Below, in pieces: positions 21,341-33,774 of a stretch of DNA of 64,000 nucleotides; within the stretch, counting starts at the first letter, position 1, and each line of letters opens with the position of its first letter. The translations under genes were made by a program, and so were the position numbers. Under the pieces are notes generated by a model. It saw nothing but the letters and a program-made list of their open reading frames with translations, was not told the DNA's origin and made no database searches. Location: positions 182,951,122 through 183,015,121 of the forward strand of contig CP136069.1 of assembly GCA_032622095.1 (NCBI GenBank), written 5' to 3'. The stretch comes from Siphonodentalium dalli (taxonomy: Eukaryota > Mollusca > Scaphopoda > Gadilida > Siphonodentaliidae).

Positions 21341-23600
21341 CACCGTCACAAATGTTATAAGTGTTACAAACTGCATATTCTGGGTATCTTACTAAATGAT
21401 TTCAAAGATTCCAGATATAAAGTCCCCAGTAGAAAACCGCAGCATATATTTTTCCTACCGTCTCAGTGTGACGACATGTTACAAAGCGTTACAAGTGTTA
21501 CATTATTTCTGAGATACCAGAGAGACAGCCCGTAGACGGGTGTTACAGGTGTTACAAATGATAAAAAGTCTCCAGTAGAAAACCGCAGCATATATTTTCC
21601 CTACCGTCTCAGTGTAGCGACATGTTACAAAGCGTTACAATTGTCACATTATTTCTGAGATACCATGGAGACCGTTCGTAGACGAATGTTACAAGTGTTA
21701 TAAATGTTACAAGTTACATTATTTCTGAGATACGAGAGAGATCGCAATTAGACGAGTGTTACAAGTGTTACAAATGTTATAAATGATACAAAGTCCCCAT
21801 ACAGTAGAAAACCACAGCATATTTTTCCTACCGTCTCAGTGTAGCGACATGTTACAAGGCGTTACAAGTGTTACATTATTTCTAAGATACCAGAGAGACC
21901 GCTCGTAGACGGGTGTTACAAGTGTTACAAATGTTGCAAATGTTACAAATGATATAAAGTCCCCAGTAGAAAACCGCAGCATATTTTTTCATACCGCCTC
22001 AGTGTAGCGACATGTTACAAAGCGTTACAAGTGTTACATTATTTCTGAGATACTGAGACGGGTGTTACAGATGTTACAAATGATATAAAGTCCACAGTAG
22101 AACTCGCTGCATATTTTTTTCCTACCGTCTCAGTGTAGCGGTTACGGAGCGTTACATCATTTCTGAGATACAAGAGAGACCGCTCGTAGACGGGTGCTAC
22201 AAGTGTTACAAATGTTACAAATGATATAAAGTCCCCAGTAGAAAACCGCAGCATATTTTGTGCCTACTGTCTCAGTGTAGCGACATGTTACAAAGTGTTA
22301 CAAGTGTTACATTATTTCTGACATAACAGATGGACTGCTCGTAGACGGGTGTTACAAGTGTAACAAATGTTACAAATGATATAAAGTCCCCAGTAGAAAG
22401 CCTCAGCATATTTTTGTCCTACCGTCTCAGTGTGGCGACATGTTACAAAGCGTTACAATTGTTACATTATTTCTGAGATACCAGAGAGACCGCTCGTAGA
22501 CCGGTGTTACAAGAGTTACAATGTTACAAAAAATAAAGCCCCCAGTAGAAAACCGCAGCATATTTGTTTCACACCGTATCAGTGTACAGTAGCGACATGT
22601 TACAAAGCGTTACAAGTGTTACATTATTTATGAGATACCAGAGAGACCGCTCGTAGACGGGTGTTACAAGTGTTACAAATGTTACAAATGATATAAAGTC
22701 CCCCAGTAGAAAACCGCACCATATTTTGTCCTACCGCCTCAGTGTAGCGACATGTTACAAAGCGTTACAAGTGTTACATTATTTATGAGATACCAGAGAG
22801 ACCGCTCGTAGACGGGTGTTACAAGTGTTACAAATGTTACAAATGATATAAAGTCCCCCAGTAGAAAACCGCAGCATATTTTGTCCTACCGCCTCAGTGT
22901 AGCGACATGTTACAAAGCGTTACAAGTGTTACATTATTTCTGAGATACCAGAGAGACCGCTCGTAGACGGGTGTTACAAGTGTTACAAATGTTACAAATG
23001 ATATAAAGTCCCCCAGTAGAAAACCGCAGCATATTTTTTCCTACCGCCTCAGTGTAGCGACATGTTACAAAGCGTTACAAGTGTTACATTATTTCTGAGA
23101 TACCAGAGAGACCGCTCGTAGACGGGTGTTACAAGTGTTACAAATGTTACAAATGATATAAAGTCCCCCAGTAGAAAACCGCAGCATATTTTGTCCTACC
23201 GCCTCAGTGTAGCGACATGTTACAAAGCGTTACAAGTGTTACATTATTTCTGAGATACCAGAGAGACCGCTCGTAGACGGGTGTTACAAGTGTTACAAAT
23301 GTTACAAATGATATAAAGTCCCCCAGTAGAAAACCGCAGCATATTTTTTCCTACCGCCTCAGTGTAGCGACATGTTACAAAGCGTTACAAGTGTTACATT
23401 ATTTCTGAGATAACAGAGAGACCGCTCGTAGACGGGTGTTACAAGTGTTAAAAATGATATAAAATCCCCAGTAGAAAATCGCAGCATATTTTTCCTACCG
23501 TCTCAGTGTGGCGACATGTTGCAAAGCGTTACGGAGCGTTACCTCATTTCTGAGATTCTGCTGAAACTGTTCATAGGCGTGTTACAAGTTTTACAAATTC
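21340..23600. repeat. 155-bp satellite array (copy B), about 14 units
   Basis: In the homogeneous part, the landmark gcctcagtgtagcgacatg starts at 22736, 22891, 23046, 23201 and 23356, exactly 155 bp apart. Inside each unit a 9-bp motif (gttacaagt/gttacaaat) is itself repeated. Older flanking units are diverged and irregular. In the gene model it lies in the lectin's intron 3. Confidence 0.95.
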
Positions 23601-23689
23601 TACACACGCCACTTAATTTTAGTATTTTCTCTCAGTGTTTCCCGAAGAAATGATTCCCATAAAATCCCCATGGCTTACTATCTTATCTC

Positions 23690-24350
23690 CATGGTAGTTG
23701 TGAATGCATAACTGGTGATGTACTCTCAAAGTACAATATTTTGAACGATATGTCTGGCCTGCATGACTCATATAATAACGAGGATATACCAGAAATTTCT
23801 CTCTCCCAAACTTTACATAAAAATCAGCAAAAAATAAATTTTTCAAGTAAAATGGAACTATCTTTGGTATCAATTGTCTTTATTATTTTCATCAGTCTTA
23901 AATGTGTCACAGTGGGGTGTGAGTAGACCAGTTTACTCAAGACGGCTAGCAAAATGGCAACCAAATTTGGTAAAAAGTGTTTTGCCACATATATTATGAT
24001 ATATACCGGTTGTTGCGAAAAGGTATCAAATTGTGATTCACATGGGTATGATACATGTTCGTTAATAAACTGACAACTAAATATTTGATATATGTTTATC
24101 CAAGTAACTTATGAGACATGACACATTCAATTTAAAGATGCAGTATGATATTTTGCCAACAATGTCTTTTGGGATTCCAACAATGTTTTGTAAGGAAATG
24201 GACCGAAATTAAAACGCTACTGAGTGCGGCGATACTTTATGGCTATTATGGTCCATCAGATCAAAATTGTTCAACGTGATAAGGGTTTTGGTCAAGATTG
24301 CATCCAGATACCAAAAAATCATTATATTTTTTGCTCTATTTACACGGACA
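23690..24350 (+). repeat. Dispersed repeat D (plus), left arm of palindrome 1
   Basis: Contains tcaagacggctagcaaaatg, caaccaaatttggtaaaaag and gcgaaaaggtatcaaattgt. It is the inverted partner of 26915-27800, with about 2.5 kb between the arms. Confidence 0.75.
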
Positions 24351-24442
24351 GCACTTCATGGTGGGTGTGTACATTATGTTGACTAGTGCGTCAATTGGTT
24401 ATTTAAATAAATAAATCACGCGTAACATCACAATCTGGCACC

Positions 24443-24461
24443 TTTCTCTCTCTCTTTCTCA

Positions 24462-24504
<43 letters not shown>

Positions 24505-24527
24505 CTCTCTCTCCCTCCTCTCTCTGC
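24443..24527 (+). repeat. CT-rich microsatellite
   Basis: Nearly pure CT dinucleotide tract of about 85 bp with a few interruptions. Confidence 0.95.
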
Positions 24528-24599
24528 AAATCATACCTTCGTACTCACAGTACACGAATCAAACCGATTTATAATGTCTATCTACTGCCGCGTCCTGAA

Positions 24600-24832
24600 T
24601 CTTAAAGACAAAACGCATATACAAATTTGAAATATTTTACAGGGCCCAAAAGACACAGCGGGAGGACGACAATCATAAAAAAGCCACGTGCTTACTGTTG
24701 TTCTCCCCTCTCATCAGATACAATTATATTCATAAATCATCCATCACTGTCATTCTGTTACTTTGTCAAATCATGTATAAACTGTTCATGTAATTATAAA
24801 TCTGATGGGAAATAAACAATGTTTAAACCAAT
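24600..24832 (+). mobile_element. Possible truncated non-LTR 3' tail
   Basis: Ends in gggaaataaacaatgtttaa, resembling the terminus after the RT at 1537-1553. Only the last tens of bases are comparable by eye, so this is tentative. Confidence 0.25.
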
Positions 24833-25895
24833 TGGTTATTTAACATGCTAGTTCAGTTAATCAGCTGACGACTAAATATTCTCTTTTGACAGTCCCGGTA
24901 TCGCATTGGCCATGACAAAATCATTGCGGTATAGGATGCGGTATCGAAGTTTGACGAATATTGATTGTGGGATTCTGGCCTTCTTTTTGGCTGAACTTTG
25001 AGTGTGAAGTAAGAAGGGTCATACCATGTGGTTTCTCTAACATGATACGATCCGAATTCATCAACTTAATCCAAAATAACAGCCAGACGAATGCAATTAC
25101 ATTATATTCTGCCAGAGAATTATATTGAAATGTAACATTGTATATTTCTCTGAATCAATTTCTAAGGATCACATGGGAACAGTGTCTACAGTCATTCGTC
25201 ATAGTATGATGTATAGAGATAATCACATAATCACAGATGGATCCATGTAGATGTAAGAACGTCCCAGTAATCAAGAGTACAGTTATTAATTACTTGCGCT
25301 AGTCCATGCTGGAAGCAAGTAATGTTTTCGGTCCGGATCTCTGTCTGTTTATTTGTCTGTTTATTTGTCCTTCCGTGAATATGTTACGTCATACCGGAAA
25401 TACACAATGTAAAGATTGCAGATGAAATGGTGGACTCGTTCCTAGCGCTCAGCCTCCACTACGCTAAGGTGCAACGTTCCGGTATGTAGCGGAAGCGTTA
25501 CGTCGTGGAGTAGGACGGAACAGTGAGCGGAGTGTCTGAGCCAGGTACGAGACTAATGAAATGGTTGCACCAATTGTAAATTAAATCCACGTATATACTT
25601 AAATTGCATAGTTATCTGGTTTTATTTTGGTAATAAATCGTTCATAAAAGAACAATATTGAAAGATTTCTTTCTGGAAACCGATAAAGACGCCATGACGT
25701 CACGACGCACATCAGGACGCCACAGGGCGCGCAAAACACCAGACATGATTGCGTCGATGTCCAGACAGCTGAGACTCGTATTAGAGGCTAAACCGAACCC
25801 TCTTCGTGTTTTATTATTATAAATATATATATACCCTGCATGGCAAATAAAAGTGGGCAATAGTACTGCCCATTAGAAGTACTGCCCTTTACTTC
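24833..25895. other. No gene recognised
   Basis: Includes short gtctgtttatttgtctgttt repeats near 25345 and a GC-richer patch at 25430-25560 with locally symmetric segments. The minus-strand ORF near 25642-25860 shows no domain. Confidence 0.3.
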
Positions 25896-25899
25896 GGTG

Positions 25900-26123
25900 A
25901 TGTACAGCAATGCCCTAAACAATCGACTCCTTAACCATAGCAGAATTATGGGTAACTTTTCAGGATTTAGTCGGAAATATGGCTTGTTGCCATTCATTGG
26001 AAAGCTCTCACCGAGACATTTCCGATGAATGGCAACAAGCCCTATTTCCGACTAAATCCTGAAAAAAAGTAATCCATAATTCTGCTGTGGTTAAGCAATC
26101 GATTATTTAGGGCATTACTGTAG
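25900..26123. repeat. Near-perfect long hairpin, ~104-bp arms, ~15-nt loop
   Basis: The left arm (25900-26003) reads through caatgccctaaacaatcgac, agcagaattatgggtaac, caggatttagtcggaaatat and ggcttgttgccattcattgg. The right arm (26019-26123) is its reverse complement with few mismatches and small indels. No ORF. It could be a short foldback MITE, and a transcript would fold into a long double-stranded RNA. Confidence 0.9.
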
Positions 26124-26914
26124 CTGTCTCCCTTATATTAAATGCTGAAGAAGGCCAAAGAGACCGTAACCTTCTAACTTGAGCTACCTGATGATTATAT
26201 ATTCATACGACGTCCCTGTAAACCCACCATATATATGACATGAATCTTTACGTTGATTATTATTTTCAGATATCACCAATTAAGCAACTCTCATGTTTTT
26301 AAGCGTGTCATATGTCCGTAGTATTTTATAACTCATATATGAAGTAAATTATGCGAGTGTATAAATGGATATAGTGGGAGAGGTGGGTTGCATGATCTGC
26401 AAAGAAATAAATATACAAGAGAAACTTACCGCATGTGAAATATTTATCCCCCTTGTTCGCCTTAATCAGATAATAATTGATTAATCAGATAATAATTGTT
26501 ATACTGTAATATGAACTTTATGTATGTATCCTCTAACACTATCCCCTGTTAATTTGACATGTTACTGGCATTGAGATATATATGATTGACATTGTTATGC
26601 ATAAATCCCGGTTAATTTTGATTTATGTTGGAATTAGAGTCTGCTCTACTGATATTTAATTTGTCTTGGATGCGAGACGCTATTAAAGTCCAAGAGCATA
26701 AGTTATTAGAATTCAGCTTTATATAACCAGGACGATGCCCATGCATGCATACGGCAATGCCAATGGCAATTAATTGGCTCACGTATACAACAATTTATTC
26801 GTCCGATTAATGTTGACATGGGACTTTCTCCATATTAGTATGGAAAAGTTAAGGTACTGGGAACTAGAATAGACTATTTAGTTGTCAGTTGATTAACTAA
26901 CAAGAATTTAGTGA
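26124..26914. other. No gene recognised
   Basis: AT-rich. Contains a small direct repeat (aatcagataataattg, twice near 26465-26500) only. Confidence 0.35.
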
Positions 26915-27800
26915 GTCACAATTTACTGCCTTTTCGGAACAACAAAGAATAATGTTCGGGATATATGTGACATTTCAATATTTTGCCCAATTTGGTTGCC
27001 ATTTTGCAAGAATTCTTGAGTAATTTGGTCGATAAACACCTCAGTAAAGCACTTTTAAGATAGAAAAAAAAACAATCAACACATTTTAAACCAACGATAG
27101 TTATATGGTACTTGAATAAATGGTCCAAACATGAAAAGTCCATTTTTGCCGATTTTGATGTCAAGTTTGTGAGAGAAAATTTCAATAATTCTACTAATGT
27201 CAGTGGTTACGTTAGTAATAATTAACCATGGTGCAGCAAAAAAATTACTATTCAATGTACCGAAGGCAGAATAGCCAATTTTATTCATCAACCACAAATT
27301 GTAAGCGATTGTAGGGCATTCTTGTGTGATATCTACCATTGCCACCAATGCGTCAATGTAACAATTTGGTTCTTTTGAGATGGAATATTCATAGATAATG
27401 GCATTCCCCACTTACATTACACAATTCTGTTCATTTGTTGCTGAAATATGACTAGAATCCCAATGATGATTTTTGGTGAAATATTATACCCCATTCAGAG
27501 ATCGAAACGAACTGGGACCCAAATAATGGAATTTGCTCTTGTGGTGATCAGTTAACATGAAAAATACAAAATAAAGTTAAAATACTCAACAAGTTCCAAA
27601 CATCAGAAACAGATCTAGAATATATTAGTGAAAACATGTCATATTTTCCACTTCCGGTGGCCATTTTGGCAGCCAACGTGGATGTGTAGTTTTGCCATAA
27701 AAAGTGGACATTTGTGTTAGCTTCGCAAAAATATATACATTTGACAATATTTTCTCGCTATAATTTGTATCAAACCGACTAAGTGCCTCGTCTAAAAAAC
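26915..27800 (-). repeat. Dispersed repeat D (minus), right arm of palindrome 1
   Basis: Reverse orientation of the D family: ttggttgccattttgcaaga, ccaaacatgaaaagtcca and ggtggccattttggcagcca. The minus-strand ORFs (26916-27411) correspond to similar ORFs in other D copies but carry no known domain. Confidence 0.75.
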
Positions 27801-28710
27801 GGCGGCCATTATGGACGCCATCTTGTCTGGTGTATACACAGCGACTTTTTTCGTGTTATCATTGCTTTAAACTTGAGGGACATAATAAAGAAGAAAATGA
27901 GTGGGGTGAAGTTAAGTACTGGGGGTGCTTATGTCGCGAATCAGACACCCATAAAGTAATTCATGAGGTATATACCTCCCGAAATAAAATTCGGACAGGA
28001 TTGGTTTTCGATCTCATTCATGATATTCATGAGTAGATATCACCAAAAAAATTTAATGGGAATCGGATTACGTTTGCTGCAATTATCGCGCATGGAACTG
28101 ACTAACACAACCACGTGTATATATTATGTTTACATGCACGTGAAATCGGTATTTGTACCAGGTATAAACGAATTTGTTCCAGCTCTTTAGGTGGGGCAAA
28201 TCTTTTAAATAGAGTCATCGGACAATTGAAATATACCAAGAACAAATCTGTTCACATAGCTAAAATGTGTTCCATGTACATAAATAGTGTATATACCAGG
28301 TTCGTATGGTCTCAAGTAAATGTGGCTTTAGACTATATTATATATAGGGACAGAACTGTATATAAAATACGATAGTTTATAACCTTGCAATGTTGGGATA
28401 TTGTCTGTATTTTTTAATTTAAAATTTCTTTAACCTATTTTGGTGCGACACCAAATCATGGACATTTTTGTGTGTATTTTGTTTTTAGATTTTTCAGTGA
28501 TGACGTCACCTCGTTGGCAACTTGACGACGCCCTGTCCGATGTGACAACCATCAATAATTATATCGGAATTGTGAGCCCATTAATAGCATAGTACCCCGT
28601 ATGGAGCCTCACACGGACCCAATCAGACGGTAGTCATCAGTGGATCGTTCTCTCTGTCTGGGGTTCCATAAAGGGTGAAAGAGAAATATTTAAATGATCA
28701 GTTTATACTT
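27800..28710. other. No gene recognised
   Basis: Three overlapping plus-strand ORFs at 27830-28375 show no domain. A gatgacgtcacctcg motif (CRE-like palindrome) lies at about 28500. Possibly intronic. Confidence 0.35.
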
Positions 28711-28712
28711 AC

Positions 28713-28883
28713 ATAGCAATGGTCTGAGTGCGTCTAATACTGAATTACTTGAGAACCGCATGAGGTGGCCGGATATCAGGTTACGGCACGCTTGTTTGGC
28801 TTCAATGTGACCATTACTGGCATACGTTGTGATATATATGCATCCACCGGCAGCATAATTCCAAATATAAGGACTAGGACAAC
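28713..28883 (-). CDS. PAN-EGF-CTLD lectin, exon 3 (first half of C-type lectin domain)
   Basis: The acceptor is ttaacgacag/GTTGTCC and the donor is ttgctat/GTAAGT, with 171 bp and phase 1 at both ends. It encodes residues 166-221: CPSPYIWN, GGCIYITT, EAKQAC (Cys197, first canonical CTLD cysteine) and GHLMRFSSNSVLDALRPLL, the two-helix N-terminal half of a CTLD. The extra pair Cys166/Cys179 marks a long-form CTLD with an N-terminal hairpin. On the EGF side the split codon joins to Gly. On the exon 4 side it joins to Tyr. The symmetric 1-1 phase allows exon shuffling. The joining is inferred from phase, order and domain logic, not from transcript data. Confidence 0.8.
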
Positions 28884-28979
28884 CTGTCGTTAAATATTTA
28901 AAAAATGATAAGTGATTAGTTAACCCTTTAAAGAACCCCACATAGACTGACGACACTTTGTAGTAAATGCTTTCGTCTG

Positions 28980-30460
28980 TGTGAGGCTCCCTGTGTGGTT
29001 AAACATATTATGTATACGAATATTAGGATATAATACTGCCCACAGCCTATGACCCCGTAGGATTTTCTTGCTCTAGAGCGGACTCTATATATGTTATGTA
29101 CCTTGGGTGAAGGGCTTCCAAAACAAATTGGGTAGACTTCGTCAAATGGTTCGCCCGTCTCCATGGCAACCGTTTCCAAATGGCTGCCAAAATGTGTTAT
29201 TTTCAAATATCAGAAAGTCGATAAATAGTGATTCCAGTCAAAATATTTTGTCTCATTGAATTAAATAGACTTGTGCATGCACTGTATTATATATGACCTG
29301 ACTAGTCATCATCATACCTCTCATTTCGTCTTGTTATTGGCGAATATAGCTGTTGTCATGGCGACTGATATACTCCTGAATATGTAATATATTTTCTGCA
29401 TCAATTTCAGCATTACAAGTTGTAAAATGTTACTCAACGTGAGACATCAATTAAAAAGTAGAACTATTTTGGTTGAGAGTAGGTAATGGTTTGCTGTGGT
29501 GACAACAATCGCGAAACCCCTGGCAATTGAATTTTACCTTGTCAACCAGACATTCAGTACTACGGAATCTGTTCGAACCATTCGTCGGCCAGCTAAGAAT
29601 GAAAACAATAAGCAATATCGTCGCATCAGTGCTACAAGGTCCTAAGTCCATTTTTCAATTTTCCGATAAATTCGGGTTTGAAGATTTGGTTGCTCAATGT
29701 TCATATTTGCATTGTTCTGACCTCCTTGTAACTATGCGAATATTATCCACGACATCGAAATATATCTAGATGTGACATTTCACAGTCTAATATGCACTCC
29801 ATACGACTTTTACGGAACGTAGGGGGAGATCACTTCCGGATTATAATGCCGAAGGAGATACGACCTTTCATAGTGCCCAATGTAAAAGTTATAATTGGAA
29901 ATCAACAAGGTTAACATGTAGAATTGTTACAAGCAGTGTTACTCGATTAATTAAAACAAAACGTGAATGTGGCATGTAATAACGCTGCGTGTCTTTCGAT
30001 GTTTCGAGAATCAGACAACAGTTACTGCAAGTCTTACCAACTATATAAGAATAATACACACTATACACCCTCCATATAATAGAGTGGTTCTGAATGTATC
30101 GAACATACATCTACGTGAATCGTGTATACACAGAACAACTATGGTATATTTTACAACGGCAGCGCTAGAGTGTAGCTCAAAGGTGCCAAGTCACTGAATC
30201 GGGAAGATGTCTGTTTATCCGCGAGCATTCAATGTCCCTTGTTTAATAGATCAGTTCCTGGTCGAAAACTGCAACAATCTTAAAACGTAGTAACCTGACC
30301 CCTCGAGCTAAAGCGACGTGTCGTGTAAGAATAATGTCGTCGAGCTGAGGATGTCAGACCAGGCGAATCTAGATACTATGATGGGAAATTCTCAGCGAAA
30401 GAGAATCGGGCACGTTAATGACATGTCACGGTGTTGGTGCTTTTACATGTAGCTTGTTTT
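28980..30460 (-). repeat. Dispersed repeat R1, copy 3 (inverted)
   Basis: Reverse complement of about 9590-11240: ctatgaccccgtaggatttt, aattttccgataaattcggg, taacatgtagaattgttaca and ctcgagctaaagcgac. It lies in intron 2 of the lectin model, just upstream of exon 3. Confidence 0.75.
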
Positions 30461-30464
30461 ATCA

Positions 30465-30780
30465 TAAAATAGAATATTTGGCATAAAATCGAGCGATGTA
30501 ATAGTTCGGGAGCCCGCATATGTTCCATTTACACTTTTGCGTACAAAAGGTTTGACCCCCTAAAGTTGGTACCAATAATGGAACATTCTGAAAAACCGAT
30601 TTCTTAAGTTGCGCATTCCTGGGGTTTAGGGGCCGCTGAACCCCAAAAAGTGCCAAAAATCACTTCTATTTACACTTCCGCGTACACCGATGAATTTTGG
30701 TTCGATGATACTCCTAATAGTACAGGCGATCTAGCCGAAAAATGGGGTCAACCCCAAACTAATTGCAACACAAATGACTT
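30465..30780. repeat. Outer repeat shared with 37.98-38.3 and 43.3-43.75 kb
   Basis: cacttttgcgtacaaaaggt, cttaagttgcgcattcctgg and ttccgcgtacaccgatgaat recur in reverse complement at 43560-43745 and in related form at 38040-38120. The ORF reading NPRNAQLKKSVFQNVPLLVP is shared by both copies but is probably incidental. Confidence 0.7.
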
Positions 30781-30829
30781 TTAGTTTACTGGATAGTTGA
30801 ATATGTACTTCATTAGAATATAATTTTTT

Positions 30830-32270
30830 TAGAAAAATCTAATTGGGACAAATTTGATAAATTTGTGTTTCCATGGCAACGATGGCTAATAATCGGGTAT
30901 TTGAATTTTTTTACATTAAATAGTGCTTATAGTGAATAACAACTACCTAAAAGTTTACATTGGTTTATGGAAACACTTGTAATAGCCAACATTTCCATAT
31001 ATCCATGGTGACCTTGAGATGTCAAGGTCATGTATAAAGGTCAAGGTCATTGTTAAAAATCTGGATTTTTATCATATAGCTGTCATATTTTCGACCGTCC
31101 TGGTTAGGATTTATTACGAATAGCGATACCCACCACTATTTGTTAACTCCGGACTGCAGGCTCCATGGGAAGTTTCATTTGAATGGATATCGATATCTGC
31201 TTTAGAAACAACAGCATTTTGAAATATGTGGCGACAACATTTTTATGTACAACAAGACACATATACTTGTGATATTTATGTTGTCGATTGTTGAGACAAA
31301 ACATCACAGCATCACTTGTCATATGCAACATGTCAGTTATTGTGAACTGGTTTTTCAACACAGACGTCTTTTGGCACACTGGGTAGTTGAATGTCTACCT
31401 TGTTATAATATCTTTTATTTTGGAAAATCCAACTGGGATAAATTTGGTAAATTTGAGTTTCCATGGCAACGATGGCTAATAATCGGGTATTTGGAAATTT
31501 TACATTAAATAGTGCCTATCGTGAATAATTTAAAAACTACCTAAAAGTTTACATTGGTTTATGGACAAACTTGTAGTGGAACACATTTCCACATATACAT
31601 GGTAACCTTGAAATTCCATGGTCACACATAAAGGTCAAGGTCATTGTTAAAAATAAGGATTTTTTGTCAGTTATAGCAGTAATATTTTCGACCGTCCTGG
31701 TTATGATTTATTATAAATAGCGATCACCAACACTATTTTGTAAACTCCGGAATTCAGGCTCCATGGGAAGGTTCATTTAAAAAGATATCGATAACTGATT
31801 TGGAAACTATAGCAGTTTGAAATATGAAATATTTGTATGTACAACAAGACATAACATGTGATATTTATATAGTCGATTGTTGAGACAAAACTCACAGCAT
31901 AACTTGTCATGCAACAAATCAGTTAGTGCGAACTGATTACAACACATACGTATTTTAGTACACTGGGTTGCTGAATGCCTACTTTGTTAGAATATTTAGG
32001 AAATTCCCATTCGGACAATTTGGTAAATTTTAGTTTCCATGGCAACGATGGCCAATCATGGGTTATGTGGAGATTTTACATTTAATTATTCGTATAATGG
32101 GCAATTCAACAACTACCTCAACGTTTGCACTGGGTTATGAAAGAACCAGTAGGGTCCACATTTCCACATATGTGGTTGGAAGGCTTGGAAGGTCAAGGCG
32201 ACATTCAAAGGTCAAAGTAATTTTTAAAAAGAGCATCACTAGGGCGAGGCAAAATACGCATGTGGTAATT
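30830..32270 (+). repeat. ~580-bp tandem repeat, about 2.5 units
   Basis: The landmark tttccatggcaacgatggc starts at 30868, 31458 and 32034. Each unit also holds cctaaaagtttacattggtt, aaaggtcaaggtcattgtta and ttttcgaccgtcctggtta. A fragment in reverse orientation lies at about 37130-37980. Confidence 0.9.
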
Positions 32271-32929
32271 TCATAACGTGTAATTCATACATGTATGCCA
32301 AATTTGACGGACGGAACCCAAATTCAAACTTGACCTGTATTATCATATGGGTAATCCATATAACACATTTGAAAACAATCAGATAATTAAAAATTATCAC
32401 GCAGAAACAAAAATAATCGGCAAGTTCGACAAGGACCATAACTCCGGAAAAAATTGGCGGGCGGAAACAAACTTTGAACTTGTCATGTATTTTGGGCAAG
32501 TAAACTGACATACCAAATTTCATTCCATGACGTTCAGACTTACTAAAGTTATCATTTTCGACAAAAACATTATACGTTCCGTTTTTACAAAACGGGTGTA
32601 TAAAAACAAATTCTTACAGTTTAACAAAGACATTTGCGACTGAGGTGGTTAAAAATTATTATATGATGGGATAAACAATATAGTGTAGTAGATGAAGTCC
32701 AATTTCAAGGCAATTGTTCAATATGTGACTAAAGCATGAAACTTTGCACATATGTACATATTCACATACTAATTGATATTAGATGTGGATCCATGCTGAA
32801 ATTCCAAATTTAAAGAGTATTTCATGATTGGATAATTTATTAAATGTCGCAATTAATCTTACCATGAAATATGCGATTTAAATATTTGGAATATACAGTA
32901 AGTATGACTCTGTGAGATATAATGCCACA
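32271..32929. other. No gene recognised
   Basis: AT-rich sequence with a faint internal repeat (ccaaatttgacggacggaac near 32298; gaaaaaattggcgggcggaa near 32447). No supported ORF. Confidence 0.35.
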
Positions 32930-33770
32930 TTTTTAGGGTAAAATTTGAACTCCCGCCCATGATGGCAATCAAAATGGCAGCTAGAAGTGGAAAATTTGAC
33001 GTTTTTCACTAATGTCTTCTAGATCAGTTTCTGCTGTATGGAACGGGTTCAGAATTGTGACATTATTTTTGAATTATGCATATTAACTGATTGGGTCAAT
33101 AAAATATGCCATTCATGATGTCCCAGCCCCTTGCGCGCCCTCAAAAGTTAGAATTTTACAGAACTCGGTATGAAATTTCACAAAAAATCAACATTATTAT
33201 TCAAGTCATATTTCAACAAGAACTGTGCACACTAATTTAGGCATACCATTACTTATGAATATTTCAACTCACTGGAACCATTGTCACTTGGTCTGAAAAT
33301 GGCTGCCAAAATGTGATCAAACCTGGGAAATTGTAATTATTGGCCCAGCATGCCATGTAATCGCTTGCAAGTTGTGGTAGATGAATAAAATTGGCTATTA
33401 AATACATAAAATTCTCACATTTCTGATGCACATTTGTTAATTATTACTACTGTAACCAGTGAAATTACCAGAAATATTGGATTTTTCTATCACAAACTTG
33501 ACATCAAAATCGGCAAAAATGTACTTTTCAGGTTTGGACAATTTATTCAAGTAAATAAAACCATCTTTGGTATCAAAGATGTTTATTGTTTTGAGATGTC
33601 TTAAATGCGTTCACACTGAAGATGGCTTCCAAAATGGAAACCAAATTTGGTTAAAAAAAACGTTTATTTTTTTAAAAATATAGCCCGAACATTATTCTCT
33701 GTTCCCAAGAGGTAGAAAATTGTGACTCACTTGTTTATTAACCATGTTACATAATCCACTGGCAACTACA
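32930..33770 (+). repeat. Dispersed repeat D (plus)
   Basis: Contains gatggcaatcaaaatggcag, tcaagtcatatttcaacaag and gatggcttccaaaatgg, then leads into a VNTR as in the other composite copies. Confidence 0.75.
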
Positions 33771-33774
33771 TGTT

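Larger units (their letters stand above)
18305..23600. repeat. Segmental duplication, copy B
   Basis: Direct copy of 1833-5170, larger because its minisatellite and satellite arrays are longer. It carries lectin exon 4 (19051-18813). Confidence 0.85.

Noticed and set aside
21340-23600. Regularly spaced repeats as a CRISPR array
   Set aside because: The whole 155-bp unit is repeated, with no unique spacers, in a eukaryotic context.
30462-30656. Conserved ORF shared with 43598-43831 as a gene
   Set aside because: Shared only because both are copies of the same dispersed repeat. No domain, and no start outside the repeat.
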